DNA of 64,000 nt, from positions 1-64,000 of the forward strand of contig JAUXSF010000036.1 of NCBI GenBank assembly GCA_030679955.1. The letters are read 5' to 3'. The notes beneath the pieces are model-generated. The model was not told the origin of the DNA. It saw only the letters and a list, made by a program, of their open reading frames with translations, and did no database searches. The DNA is from Chlamydiales bacterium (lineage in GTDB: Bacteria > Chlamydiota > Chlamydiia > Chlamydiales > JAJFMA01). The stretch's first letter is position 1. The number at the start of each line of letters is the position of its first letter. Of the stretch, positions 1 through 9,800 are shown piece by piece. A program made the position numbers and the translations under genes.

Positions 1-64
1 TTATAGCCTCAGTAGCTACTTCCATCTTAAATTCGGGTGATCGTTTTTGATTTCCTTGCGCCAT
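1..64 (-). CDS. IS3-family transposase OrfA, N-terminal 21 codons
   Basis: The minus strand opens with ATG at 64 after a GAGGAT ribosome binding site. It translates as MAQGNQKRSPEFKMEVATEA and then leaves the window. The pattern KR(S/Y)PEFK(M/L)EV.. is the usual start of IS3-family OrfA, the helix-turn-helix protein that is fused to the OrfB integrase by a -1 frameshift. Only the first 21 residues are present, so intactness cannot be judged. Confidence 0.75.
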   Translation of the reverse strand, partial: MAQGNQKRSPEFKMEVATEAI

Positions 65-133
65 ATAATCCTCATTTCAAGGTGCAATTGTATCAAAAAC
101 GCGCAAAGTGCGCTGTCCAACTTTTGGGGTCCA
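1..133 (-). mobile_element. IS3-family (IS150-like) element, one end only
   Basis: The outer end reads TGGACCCCAAAAGTTGGACA on the minus strand (114-133), a terminal inverted repeat typical of the IS150 branch of the IS3 family. Inside it lies the start of an OrfA-like transposase. The element continues beyond position 1, so the other end and any target duplication cannot be seen. It abuts a dispersed repeat and the 3' end of the next gene. Confidence 0.8.
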
Positions 134-138
134 TTATA

Positions 139-158
139 CCTCTGCGCCTTTGCGTTTA
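139..158. repeat. dispersed repeat, CGCAAAGGCGCAGAGG type
   Basis: CCTCTGCGCCTTTGCGTTTA lies between the IS end and the neighbouring gene and includes that gene's stop codon (156-158). Related copies are at 10089, 19517/19581, 45338, 50722 and 53057/53126. Confidence 0.7.
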
Positions 159-1607
159 ATGCTTTTTATAGACCTCTATATCGCCGGAGTCGCGATCGAT
201 CGCCGTGTCCGGTACCTCTAAAATCAGGCTATAGTTTTCATGAAACGCATCCCACTCGCTGGCATCGGGAGCTATGAGGTTCTTTTGAATGATGATATAG
301 TCGGGATCTGTTTTTTCCAGAAAGGCTCGCGTTGCTAAGCCGTAATTAACACCCTTCTTAACCTCGTGGACAAGCCCCAGCTTTGCTAAGGAGGGATTGA
401 CGAGGCCTACAGCGTCATAAATGTGCGCGCCGGAATAGTATCCGATAGCACCAATTTCATGAGTAAATATAGACTTCTCCGGTGTCAAGTCATGTTTGTC
501 TTTTAGCGTTTTGACAACATTATAATAGGCTTGGACACGGTGAGTGTAAACGTCTAGCAATGTCCCCTTCGTGAAATAGGTCCACCGTACATCCAACAGA
601 GCAACAAGAACCATGATAGCAACCATGGCCCACTTCCATCGAAGGAGTAACGAGTACAACCCCCAAAAGAAGAAAATGGCTAGCAATGTCGTCATGGGGG
701 CTGGATACCAATACCAAACAGGAGGGTTTGCCACAGAATACAAAGCAAAGTTTAGCGTAGCTACACCCAAAGCAAAGACTCTAGACCACCTTCTAGGCCA
801 TTTCACAGCACCATAAACCACAATAGCCAACACAATAACCAAACTAACGGGCCATGGAATGCTCCCCAGAGGAATCAATAATGCCGGCGCTTTTAAGAAG
901 TAGACAAATGCCTTCAAAGGATCTTTAGAGCCTATTAGATGCTTGATCTCCACAGAAGCGGGATAAAGCGTTCCAAATCCCAAATAGTAAAAAGCCGCGA
1001 AAGCTACCGCAAACATCCCCAAGACAACATAGATAATAAATTTTCCGCGGCGCAAAAGGTTGATCAAACCTACAATAGCCATAGGAACGCTGCCTTCTGG
1101 CCTAGTCAGCAAAGCCATACCTGCAAAAACTGAGGCCGCCATCATCGACAGATCAACAGAGACCATTGCCAAGAGCAGCCATAGCACGTAGAGAGGTGTC
1201 TCCATACCCCCTTGCGAGGCAGATAAAAATAGAGGGTTCCATAAGGTCACCAACGCCAGCCCACAAGCAAAAAGCACGCTAGCACCAGCTACGAAGAACA
1301 ACCGCGTGAGCACAAGCAGACACAGATACTCCAGCCCTATATTTACACCAATGTCTATGGTAACTAGGTCTGCTGAAGGTACGATAAGCTGAACCAGAGC
1401 AAGCAGCAAGGCGTAAAGAATAGTGGAAATGCCAAAAATGCGTTCGCCCACATGGTAGGTAAAGGAGCCTTCCTCCACCAAGTTGTGAACGTAACGCAGA
1501 GTAATGTATGCATCATCTATCAGGAAGCCTGGCCCAAAATGCGCCAAGGCTACCCGTACAGATACATAGACAACGAACCCAAGCAATATCCAAAGCCCTG
1601 TGCGCAT
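156..1607 (-). CDS. GT-C-type polytopic membrane protein, putative glycosyltransferase
   Basis: The 483-residue protein has about ten hydrophobic segments and the motif DDAYITLRY at residues 31-39, just after the first membrane helix. An acidic pair at this point, followed by an (I/F)xxRY segment and then GERIFG, is typical of GT-C fold enzymes that use polyprenyl-phosphate sugars, such as AftB-like arabinosyltransferases and ArnT relatives. The acidic pair would be the catalytic or metal-binding site on the periplasmic face. The C-terminal third (from about residue 345) is soluble. The sugar and acceptor cannot be read from sequence. The stop codon falls inside a dispersed repeat next to the IS end. 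Confidence 0.7.
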   Translation of the reverse strand: MRTGLWILLGFVVYVSVRVALAHFGPGFLIDDAYITLRYVHNLVEEGSFTYHVGERIFGISTILYALLLALVQLIVPSADLVTIDIGVNIGLEYLCLLVLTRLFFVAGASVLFACGLALVTLWNPLFLSASQGGMETPLYVLWLLLAMVSVDLSMMAASVFAGMALLTRPEGSVPMAIVGLINLLRRGKFIIYVVLGMFAVAFAAFYYLGFGTLYPASVEIKHLIGSKDPLKAFVYFLKAPALLIPLGSIPWPVSLVIVLAIVVYGAVKWPRRWSRVFALGVATLNFALYSVANPPVWYWYPAPMTTLLAIFFFWGLYSLLLRWKWAMVAIMVLVALLDVRWTYFTKGTLLDVYTHRVQAYYNVVKTLKDKHDLTPEKSIFTHEIGAIGYYSGAHIYDAVGLVNPSLAKLGLVHEVKKGVNYGLATRAFLEKTDPDYIIIQKNLIAPDASEWDAFHENYSLILEVPDTAIDRDSGDIEVYKKH

Positions 1608-1657
1608 AGCAATTCCCTACTGTTTTATGTAGGAATAGCACGACAGGAAAATTATTG

Positions 1658-3874
1658 CTATTTGAGCTTCGACAATGATGCTAAACTGGCGACCAAATTG
1701 CGTGTCTTTTGATCTTTGACGAAGAAGACTTTGTACATTAGTCCAGCTCCCCCCTCATAGATTTCATCCACACGCCCGATGCCAAATTCCCTGTGAAACA
1801 CCATATCACCTTCAACAAAGTCAGATGAAGGTTTTGGCCTCTCATAAGCCTGCTCTGCATCGTCGTATACGATACGCTCTTTGCGTTCCTCCACCACTTC
1901 CTCTGAATCATCGCCAGATAGCGGTTCGCGAACAGCACGTGAGTACTCCCTTGGTATTTCGCTTAGAAAGCGGCTTCCGTACATAGAACGACGGCCACCC
2001 CACAGATGGCGAGACCTAACACGCGATACGTATAGGAACCTCTGCGCTCGTGTAATACCAACATAGCAAAGACGGCGCTCTTCTTCTAATTGCGATGGGT
2101 TGTCACGGCTATTAACGTGAGGGAAGAGGTCTTCTTCCATTCCGACCAAGAAGGCCACAGGGAATTCTAAGCCCTTACCACTATGCAGCGTCATCAGATT
2201 GACGCGAGGCTCGGAAGGATCAACTTCGTCAATACTAGCTTTAAGCGATAGCTCTTCGAGGAAGTTAGTTAGCTGCCCGCCTGGGTTAGTCTCCTCCCAC
2301 TCGTTGGCTTTGGTAACCAATTCCTCAAGGTTGGATGCGCGGTCATCATAGGTTTCCTGATCTTGCTGTAAAAAACCTAAATAGCCTGAAAGGTTCATGG
2401 CAGCCTTCACCAAATCAGTCAATGAAACCTGATCGCGTAAGCGCCGAAGTCCTTCGATTAAGTCCACGTAGCCTTTAAGGGCGTTACGCTGCTTTGGCGA
2501 CAGCGGTGGATGCGTGAATGTTCCATCCACAAGGCCTCTGCAGAAGTCAAAGATCGGCAAGCCTTCTATCTGTGCACCACTGCGAATTTTATCGACACTC
2601 GTCTCGCCGAGACCGCGTTTTGGCATATTAACCGTACGTTCAAAAGACACCATGTCGGTGCTTGAGTTAACAATACGCAGATAGGACATGACATCCTTAA
2701 TCTCACGCCTTTGATAGAACGAAACACCGCCAACAATCACATAAGGAATACGCATGGATAGGAATCGGTCTTCAAATGCACGAGATTGGAAGTTGGTGCG
2801 GTAAAAGACGACCATACGATTGGCAGGAATGCCGTGCTTATCCCGGTGGTAACGTATGCATTCGGCAACAAACCGCGATTCTTCATTTTCATCTTGGCCG
2901 GTATAAAGGCCTATTTTCTCGCCTGGACCCAGGTCACTCCACAGATTTTTCTCGTAACGTGATTCGTTGCGGCTGATGACTGCGTTGGCAGCGTCTAGAA
3001 TGTTTGAGGTACTACGATAGTTTTGCTCCAAACGTACAATCTTGGCGTCGGGGTAATCCTTCTGGAAATCTAGAATATTACGAATCTCCGCACCGCGCCA
3101 TGAGTAGATGGATTGGTCAGGGTCACCCACTACACACAAATTACGACTTTTCTGCACTAACAGCTGAATAAACTGGTACTGCGCCACGTTGGTATCTTGA
3201 TATTCATCGATCAGAAGGTACTGCCAACGGTTTTGGTAATAGGCTAACACTTCACTATGTTCGCGGAACAACCGTACAGGCAAGTATAGCAGGTCATCAA
3301 AGTCCAAAGCATTATACTGAAACAGCTTGTCGCGATAGGCGCGGTAGAGGATGGGCATCCTTTCAGCAAATAGCCCACGAACACCCGGCAGATTAACGTT
3401 ATCGGGATCTTGAAGGGCATTCTTAGCTTTGGATATCATTTGACGCAGGTTTTTAACATCGGCACGCTCGCAGGCCCAGCCAAGTTCGTCAATGCAAGCC
3501 TTAATGACCTTCTCAACATCCTCTTCATCATAAATAGTAAAGTCGCGTCGGTAGCCCAAATGATGAATAGACTCGCGCAGAAGACGTGCTCCAAGGCTGT
3601 GGAAGGTGCTCAACAGCACATCAAAACTGGTGGCCGTACTGATACGATGGCGCATCTCTCCAGCAGCTTTGTTGGTGAAAGTCACGCCCAGGATACTGTG
3701 TGGATTTACACCCTTCTCGATTAGCCTAATGATACGCAGAATCACCACGCGTGTCTTACCCGACCCTGCACCGGCTAGAAGCAGAAGTGGCCCTTGATCA
3801 TGCTCCACCGCTTCACGCTGCTGTTCATTTAGACCATCAAAAGTATCGTTCTTTTTTTCCGACATTAGTTGCAC
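1658..3874 (-). CDS. uvrD: UvrD/PcrA-type superfamily 1 DNA helicase
   Basis: A 3'-5' DNA helicase of repair and replication-restart type. Motifs appear in the family order: Walker A GAGSGKT, DEYQDTN, GDPDQSIYSWRGA, QNYRST, LMTLHSGKGLEFP and RRLCYVGITRA. The C-terminal GDMVFHREFGIGRV segment matches the Tudor-like tail that binds RNA polymerase in PcrA/UvrD. I chose the GTG at 3874 because TCCTC (3880-3884, GAGGA on the minus strand) sits 5 bases upstream. The ATG at 3865 has its Shine-Dalgarno too far away, and the longer frame to 3907 has none. Length (about 738 residues) is normal. It is not obviously co-transcribed with its neighbours. Confidence 0.95.
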   Translation of the reverse strand: MQLMSEKKNDTFDGLNEQQREAVEHDQGPLLLLAGAGSGKTRVVILRIIRLIEKGVNPHSILGVTFTNKAAGEMRHRISTATSFDVLLSTFHSLGARLLRESIHHLGYRRDFTIYDEEDVEKVIKACIDELGWACERADVKNLRQMISKAKNALQDPDNVNLPGVRGLFAERMPILYRAYRDKLFQYNALDFDDLLYLPVRLFREHSEVLAYYQNRWQYLLIDEYQDTNVAQYQFIQLLVQKSRNLCVVGDPDQSIYSWRGAEIRNILDFQKDYPDAKIVRLEQNYRSTSNILDAANAVISRNESRYEKNLWSDLGPGEKIGLYTGQDENEESRFVAECIRYHRDKHGIPANRMVVFYRTNFQSRAFEDRFLSMRIPYVIVGGVSFYQRREIKDVMSYLRIVNSSTDMVSFERTVNMPKRGLGETSVDKIRSGAQIEGLPIFDFCRGLVDGTFTHPPLSPKQRNALKGYVDLIEGLRRLRDQVSLTDLVKAAMNLSGYLGFLQQDQETYDDRASNLEELVTKANEWEETNPGGQLTNFLEELSLKASIDEVDPSEPRVNLMTLHSGKGLEFPVAFLVGMEEDLFPHVNSRDNPSQLEEERRLCYVGITRAQRFLYVSRVRSRHLWGGRRSMYGSRFLSEIPREYSRAVREPLSGDDSEEVVEERKERIVYDDAEQAYERPKPSSDFVEGDMVFHREFGIGRVDEIYEGGAGLMYKVFFVKDQKTRNLVASLASLSKLK

Positions 3875-3954
3875 GTCATTCCTCGTATTATCTATGCCGA
3901 AAAGCATACCACGGACCGGCTATGACGAACAACAGTCAAAGAGTGTTTAAAAAC

Positions 3955-5832
3955 TTATAGGGTATAAGCAGCCTTGCTAGCTCTTTCCTCAAGTGTTCGG
4001 AATAATTCGACGCTTCTATCTTCCTCAGATAAGTCATCTGTTTTCTGATCTTTGATTGCGCGAATGACTTCTTCCATCGAATACAAATCCTTTCCCTGTC
4101 TGTAGTAGGACCAGGCAAAATAACCTTCGGCATAGGCAGCTTGTTGTTTAAGCTGCTCAAAGTTTACTTCTACAGAAGATTCTTCCATTTCAAGGTGCGG
4201 AGGAAGATTTTTAGCACTATTCGACGTAGCAAATGAAATTAGTTCAACTTTTACTAATAATCCTACACCTGGAGGAAAGTTACAATTGTCACCGTAAGCA
4301 TACTTGGGATGAATGTATAATTCTCTCACCTCTCCTACTCGCATTCCCTGCAGCCCTTGCACGACGCCTGGAATAAGGTCATCAAATTCGACTGTCATTA
4401 TACCTTGTTGAGGATCTTCTTTGGTTTCACTTAAATACTCTACCTGGTATTTTAACTTGATATCTTTAGCATTCGCAGACAAAGTTACTCCTCTTCCCAA
4501 ACTCTTAGTTATACTATAAACATGATTAGGCACGACGATGTGAACATTAGATTCTTTAGCTATAACATCTAAAGTCTGCTGTGTATTCTTTAAATTTTCT
4601 ACCTTCATCAGTTTCCAAATAGCCTCGCCGAACTGGAAAAGCTCTGTTCTTAACTCAGCATTTTGGCTCAACAGACCATTAGCTCCATTGGCCCGTTCAG
4701 CAGCTTGTATTCCCTCTACAAAACGCGCGGCATAACCTTCATCCTTACACAACATATTTTGTTTAATTACAGATGCAATAATGGAGGCATTTTTGTCGCT
4801 TTTTATTGGTTCAGGTGATGGTATCAATACGTGAGGAACCACAGGTAAGCCGGACAGTTCTGGATCATTTCCAACTAGTAGTTTTAGAGTTTGTATCAAG
4901 CAATCATCAGATTCACTTAAACGAATGATATCGTCTCGACAAGACGTGTACGCCTGTAGCAGAGCCTTTGTTTCCTCGCTCGATTTCACACACTTAAAGT
5001 ATGGAAGGTGTAGAGCATGTGGCGGTGTAACATCAGTCGAAACATCAAGTTTTTGTTCTAAGTATTGCTTTTCTTCTGAGAGATTTAGAAAACCAAAACT
5101 AGGCTTCAACTCCATGTCTGTCAGAGGGGCGCCCGGAATAAAGTATTTCGGAATTTTTGAAGAAACAGACTTCAGCCCGCTGCGCATAGCTCGTTTTGCC
5201 AATGGAGGGCGTTCTTTTTGAGCAATATTGGAATTAATAGCTTCTAGACGACTTCCAGTAATAGAATTTTCCACTCCAAAACCCAGGATAATTCCCGTTA
5301 ATATTTTATTATTATTTAATACTGTCGAAAGCATTTTACCAGATATAATCTCTTCCAATAATCCTTCTCCAGAAACTCCAGGCCCTAGAACAGCTTTAAA
5401 GAGGATTAGATTGCGCGCCACAGTTGATAGAAACGCCTGACGATTAATCCACAACATTTCTCTGTGACCACCATTAGAATCAGATATCGCTATGATGACC
5501 AAATCATTTTTATGGGCAACGGGTAATTTATTCCAGACTTCGACTCCCTTAGAAACAGAGTCAAAATCTAAATAGGTTTGCCGAGGAAAAGCGAAATTCG
5601 TTTTAGGTACAAAAGGCTGTTCATAAAATGCTTCAAGGCAAGCAGGCTTTACACCCCAAAGAACGTATCCTCCCTCCGACTCACGCAACATGGATTTAAA
5701 AAAGCGTAATAAATCAGCCTTGTCGCTATAAGAAACCTGTGCAAGAATATCTTGCCAGGATTCCGCTACAAGAAATGACGAAAGAAGCATATTTAAAATG
5801 AATAAAAAATAGCGAATTGTTGAGGAGATCAT
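3955..5832 (-). CDS. secreted FKBP-type peptidyl-prolyl isomerase with large unknown N-terminal region
   Basis: A 625-residue protein with an N-terminal signal-like segment (about residues 5-23). The FKBP fold lies near residues 443-534, seen in KLKYQVEYL, FDDLIPGVVQGLQGMRVGE and IHPKYAYGD, with the usual VKVELISF last strand. It should catalyse prolyl cis-trans isomerisation outside the cytoplasm, as Mip/FkpA proteins do. The segment after the catalytic domain (AYAEGYFAWSYYRQG through VIRAIKDQ) resembles the FKBP_N dimerisation helices, which normally come before it. Residues 25-350 are unrecognised. It follows the next gene by 8 bases with no clear ribosome binding site, suggesting translational coupling. 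Confidence 0.8.
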   Translation of the reverse strand: MISSTIRYFLFILNMLLSSFLVAESWQDILAQVSYSDKADLLRFFKSMLRESEGGYVLWGVKPACLEAFYEQPFVPKTNFAFPRQTYLDFDSVSKGVEVWNKLPVAHKNDLVIIAISDSNGGHREMLWINRQAFLSTVARNLILFKAVLGPGVSGEGLLEEIISGKMLSTVLNNNKILTGIILGFGVENSITGSRLEAINSNIAQKERPPLAKRAMRSGLKSVSSKIPKYFIPGAPLTDMELKPSFGFLNLSEEKQYLEQKLDVSTDVTPPHALHLPYFKCVKSSEETKALLQAYTSCRDDIIRLSESDDCLIQTLKLLVGNDPELSGLPVVPHVLIPSPEPIKSDKNASIIASVIKQNMLCKDEGYAARFVEGIQAAERANGANGLLSQNAELRTELFQFGEAIWKLMKVENLKNTQQTLDVIAKESNVHIVVPNHVYSITKSLGRGVTLSANAKDIKLKYQVEYLSETKEDPQQGIMTVEFDDLIPGVVQGLQGMRVGEVRELYIHPKYAYGDNCNFPPGVGLLVKVELISFATSNSAKNLPPHLEMEESSVEVNFEQLKQQAAYAEGYFAWSYYRQGKDLYSMEEVIRAIKDQKTDDLSEEDRSVELFRTLEERASKAAYTL

Positions 5833-5840
5833 AGTGTTTT

Positions 5841-6170
5841 TTAATTTTTAGTACGACATATGGGACAGCGGGTATGCTCTAGATAAGAATAAACCGTACC
5901 ACAAGAGACACAGCTTATGTAAGTATCTATAGTATCGTGAAAGTCAAGATGAGCATCACAGGAATAATAACTGCCGTCTATATGATATTCAAGATTAGAA
6001 ACCGAATATATCCTATTACCGAGTCGGGCGAATAGTCCCTGGTCTGTAACCAAAATATCTTCAGCTCTAACGACAAGCTTTGCTTCTAAGTTTTCGATGT
6101 TTTCATGACATGCAATCGCTGAAGTCTGAAAAACTACTAAGGATAACATGATCAACCAAATGTAAGGCAT
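5841..6170 (-). CDS. small secreted zinc-ribbon-like protein
   Basis: A 109-residue protein with a signal peptide (about residues 1-20, ending TSAIAC) and a C-terminal pair of CxxC motifs (CVSC and CPIC), spaced as in a zinc ribbon. A further Cys sits at YYSCDAH. I do not recognise the family. It lies immediately upstream of the FKBP gene with 8 bases between them and is very likely co-transcribed with it. If exported, the cysteines could form disulfides instead of binding zinc; sequence alone cannot decide. Confidence 0.7.
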   Translation of the reverse strand: MPYIWLIMLSLVVFQTSAIACHENIENLEAKLVVRAEDILVTDQGLFARLGNRIYSVSNLEYHIDGSYYSCDAHLDFHDTIDTYISCVSCGTVYSYLEHTRCPICRTKN

Positions 6171-6471
6171 ATGTGTCCTTTTTGTTATTTATAGCGTTGT
6201 AAAAGCGCAAAGATATTTTTTTTATCTAATTTTCGTCAAGTAAGATTATCCAACATATCCAATATCAACTCACCCTAGATTAGATTTTTGGAACCAGAAA
6301 TAGAGAGCTAAGGGTCAACCAATAGCCTAATATTGGAAGACAACTAAAGATTTTGTGATCGAGCTATTCCAGCGGAGACTTTCCGATCCAGCTCTGAATT
6401 TGCCAACAGGTTTTTACCTGTATATCCTGCTAAAAATTAGAACATAACAGTGATACGCAGGATCGCTGCGC

Positions 6472-6498
6472 GGCAGGATAGGCAGGATAGGCAGGATG
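6472..6498. repeat. three tandem copies of GGCAGGATA
   Basis: GGCAGGATA, GGCAGGATA and GGCAGGATG lie head to tail, and a related CGCAGGATC sits just upstream (about 6456). On the other strand this reads as an ATCCTGCC run, like the ATCCTG-type short repeats seen between genes in many bacteria. Confidence 0.75.
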
Positions 6499-6518
6499 AG
6501 AACATTTTAAACTAATTA

Positions 6519-6547
6519 TTGATAAAAATGATTAATAAGTTTACAAT
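6519..6547 (+). promoter_or_regulatory. sigma70-like promoter for the small secreted protein
   Basis: TTGATA (6519-6524), a 17-base spacer and TACAAT (6542-6547) lie 34 bases before the ATG at 6582. Spacing and both boxes are close to consensus. Transcription would start near 6554. Confidence 0.65.
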
Positions 6548-6581
6548 AAATGTAAATTAATTAACATTAGGATGGCAATTC

Positions 6582-6800
6582 ATGATTAAATACGTATTAG
6601 CAACATGTGTATTTCTAAGCATGTGCACACTAAGTCAAGCAAACGAGACATCAGTACGCGTATCATCGGCGCCAGCAGCCCAAGCCCCTAAAACCGAAGC
6701 AACGCAGAAGCCAGCGAACACCGGTAAGCTGTATCTGTGCGAAAACACGTCCCTAAAACTTTTCCCTTGGGGTGCTGATCTCAGCATCTACATCGCCTAA
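6582..6800 (+). CDS. small secreted Pro/Ala-rich protein of unknown function
   Basis: A 72-residue protein with a good signal peptide (residues 1-20, cleavage after SQA) and a low-complexity Ala/Pro/Lys/Thr stretch (about residues 28-47). An AGGA at 6569-6572 lies 9 bases before the ATG, and a near-consensus promoter precedes it, so it is likely real despite its size. The last 48 bases overlap the end of the converging putA gene, so its last ~15 residues may be the product of a run-on after loss of an original end. No family recognised. Confidence 0.6.
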   Translation: MIKYVLATCVFLSMCTLSQANETSVRVSSAPAAQAPKTEATQKPANTGKLYLCENTSLKLFPWGADLSIYIA

Positions 6801-9800
6801 GTTACCATAGCGGTGGTAGTCGTAGCTTACGGCTACCTCCCGCAGATAATTTAGAAGCTCTATCCTTCCATTCAAGACCACAGGTTTCACGATCACCCGG
6901 GCCCCGATATCCCATAAGCCCTTTTGTAGAGCTTGGCCGGGCGGCTGAAGTAGCCTCACCCTGGTAAATGGATGTTTAGAGATATATTCAACAAAGTTTC
7001 CGTCTTCTCCACCTTCGCTGACTTCTAGGGGGGAACCACATATAGCTGCGGCAGAGCGTACCCTTTCGATATCTTTTGCACTGTCGCCCTTTTGAACGCG
7101 CAAAGCCACTGGAACGGGGCGATAAGAGAGGGTATTTTCTTGTCCAACGACCTCCCCCATCAAATGAGTACGGCTGAAATAGCTGTCCCAAAAGTACTGA
7201 TAGGAATCGCTTGTCCCGAGATTGTCTGCATGCATTAGATTGATTAGGTAGTTTGGCCCACCGGCCTTAATCCCTGGGCCAAACGAGCTTTCTTTACAGC
7301 CTCCAAAGGGTTGTCTATAGACCACTGCCCCTGTAATACCTCTGTTGATGTACAGGTTCCCGGCCTCTATATTTTGCCGCCATTGATCAATCTCACGCCT
7401 GTCCAGGCTATGAATCCCTGAAGTAAGACCATAAGGGGTAGCGTTAGCGTATTCAATGGCTTGACTTAGATTTTCAGCTCTAACAACGCTCAACACTGGA
7501 CCAAAGAGCTCTGTCTTGAATGTAAAACTTCCAGGAGTAACCCCTACTTTTATCCCTGGAGACCATAGCAAGGGATCGCTGGCGCTTTGCTTTGGTTTTA
7601 GGAGCCAGCTTTCTCCAGCTTCCAACGTTGTTAGCCCACGTAAAAGATCCGGCCCAGGTTCTCTAATTAAAGGGCCTAGTCGAGTGCTTAGGTTGGTGGT
7701 GGGTCCTACCAGCCAACTAGCGGCGGCATCACGCAGTTGATCCATAAAGTTTGAATCATCATAGACCTCCGCTTCGCAGATAAGAAGGCTGCAGGCACTG
7801 CATTTTTGCCCGGAATGGCCAAAGGCTGATTGCACGATATCCCGCACGGCTAGATCGCGATCAGCCATGCGCGTGACAATAATGGCGTTTTTTCCGCCGG
7901 TTTCGGCGAGTAAGTCGAGTCCTGGACGCAGCTTCATCAAATGTTTGGCAGTTGCTGTTGCGCCGGTTAAGATTACCGCACTAACTCTGGGATCTTTGAT
8001 CAGCTGGCTGCCGACGGGCTCGTCCTCGCATACGATAAGCTGTAAGGCATTCTGGTCGATACCACCTTCCCAAAAAGCTTGTGCAACCACCATACCTACC
8101 TCCACTGCCTCTGGAGCGGGCTTAAAAATCACCGCGTTACCAGCGGCTAATGCAGCAGCGATGCCTCCAACTGGGATAGAGCAGGGAAAATTCCAAGGAG
8201 GTGCCACTACGACAATACCCTTTGGCGACCAACGAATGTCTTTATGCTGGTGTAGCTCAAGAATGTTACGGCGATAGTATTCGACAAAGTCGATAGCCTC
8301 TTGAATCTCCACGTCAGCTTCAGGAGCCGTTTTAGAGCAGGTATGGACCATCACGTTCATTAATGCAGATCGCTGACGTCGGAAAACTTGCGCAACTTTC
8401 CATAGAACCTGTGATCTTTCCTCAGCCGAACTTTGCGTCCGAGCTCTACTTAAGGCAACCTCAAGCTCTTGTAAGTTCATTAGTTCTGGCCGCGTCCAGT
8501 TTTCAGGCTTCTGAATGACCTCTCGAATCCAGTTTCTATTCTGTTCAAGAGCCCAATCAGTGTCCGATTCATTAACAAAAAGACCATCAAAAGGCGGCTG
8601 GACAGGCTTCTGAGATCTATCTTGTATGCGATTAGGAAGCGAGGAAACAGAATCAATTTTTTTGCATGCTTCAGTAAACAATTCAACTTGTGCGTTCCAA
8701 GCTGGCGAACCCGGTTTTAGCTCAAAAGCATGGCGTAGAAAGTTTTGGGGAGCTGTGTTTTCGTCCAAACGACGAATCAAGTAGGCTATAGCGTTCTGAA
8801 ATTCATCGGCCGCTGCAGCTGGGCAATACAGTAACATCCCGCCAGCTAAGGTTTGCACAACGCGGCGCGTATGATCAGCCATCCCTTCAAGCATTTCAAA
8901 GATCACTTCATGCTCTAAGCTATACTCTGCGCGTAGCAGAAGAGCAAAGGAGATGTCAAAGAGATTATGGCTTCCTATGCCCAAATGAACTGCGTGTGCA
9001 CGCTTGGGATGCATGCCATAATGGACCATTCGTTTAAAATTCGCATCGACATCTGCCTTATCTGAATAAGGGGCCTGAGGCCACTCGTGAAGCGAGGAGA
9101 TGACGCGCTCCATCCCCAAGTTTGCTCCCTTCACAATTCGAATTTTAACTGGAGCTCCACCCCTTGCTATGCGCCGTAACGACCACTCAGTAAGTTGTTG
9201 CTGATACTTAAACGAATCAGGAATGTATGCTTGTAGCACTATGCCAGCTGAATAGTGCAGAAACTCTGGCTCGTCCAACACCTTTTGAAATAATGCTACG
9301 GTGAGGGCTAAATCGGAATATTCCTCCATGTCCAAATTAACAAATTTGACTCCAGCTGCCCTATAGAGCTCTCTTAAGCGCTCTGATAAAAGGTCTAGCG
9401 TCCTATCCCAGCCTAACAAATTCAGCTGACTGCATATGGTTGATATCTTAACTGAAATATAGTCTACATCAGGCTTGGCAAGGTCCTCAAGGTAGATGCC
9501 TAGACGATGCTTCGCCTCTTCTTCGCCAAGGATAGCCTCTCCCAAATGATTAAGATTGATGCGTACGCCTTGCTCTTGGCGCATTTTGAGATGTCTGGAC
9601 AGTGCCTTTGCTTCTCCTGGCATAATCACGCGCGAAATATCATGCCTAAGCAAGATCTTTACCATCGGCACGAGCAGTGGAGCTAATAGCTTACCAAGCC
9701 ATTTGAAAAGCCCAATTCCTATTCGCTTTGGTAAACTTAGATAACGCGGAACTCCATAGTTATTGATAAGGTAGGCAAGTTGATCGGCCACACGATAGGG

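Larger units (their letters stand above)
6171..6581. other. intergenic region with short tandem repeat
   Basis: There is no gene here. The region lies between two divergently transcribed small genes. It holds a small hairpin ACAGGTTTTTACCTGT near 6408-6423, three copies of a 9-mer at 6472-6498 and the promoter of the downstream gene. Confidence 0.6.

Noticed and set aside
3936-4160. 74-codon minus-strand frame at the end of the FKBP gene
   Set aside because: Out-of-frame shadow of the FKBP gene's C-terminal coding sequence.
7867-8277. 136-codon plus-strand frame opposite putA
   Set aside because: Antisense to the conserved aldehyde dehydrogenase core; no promoter or ribosome binding site.
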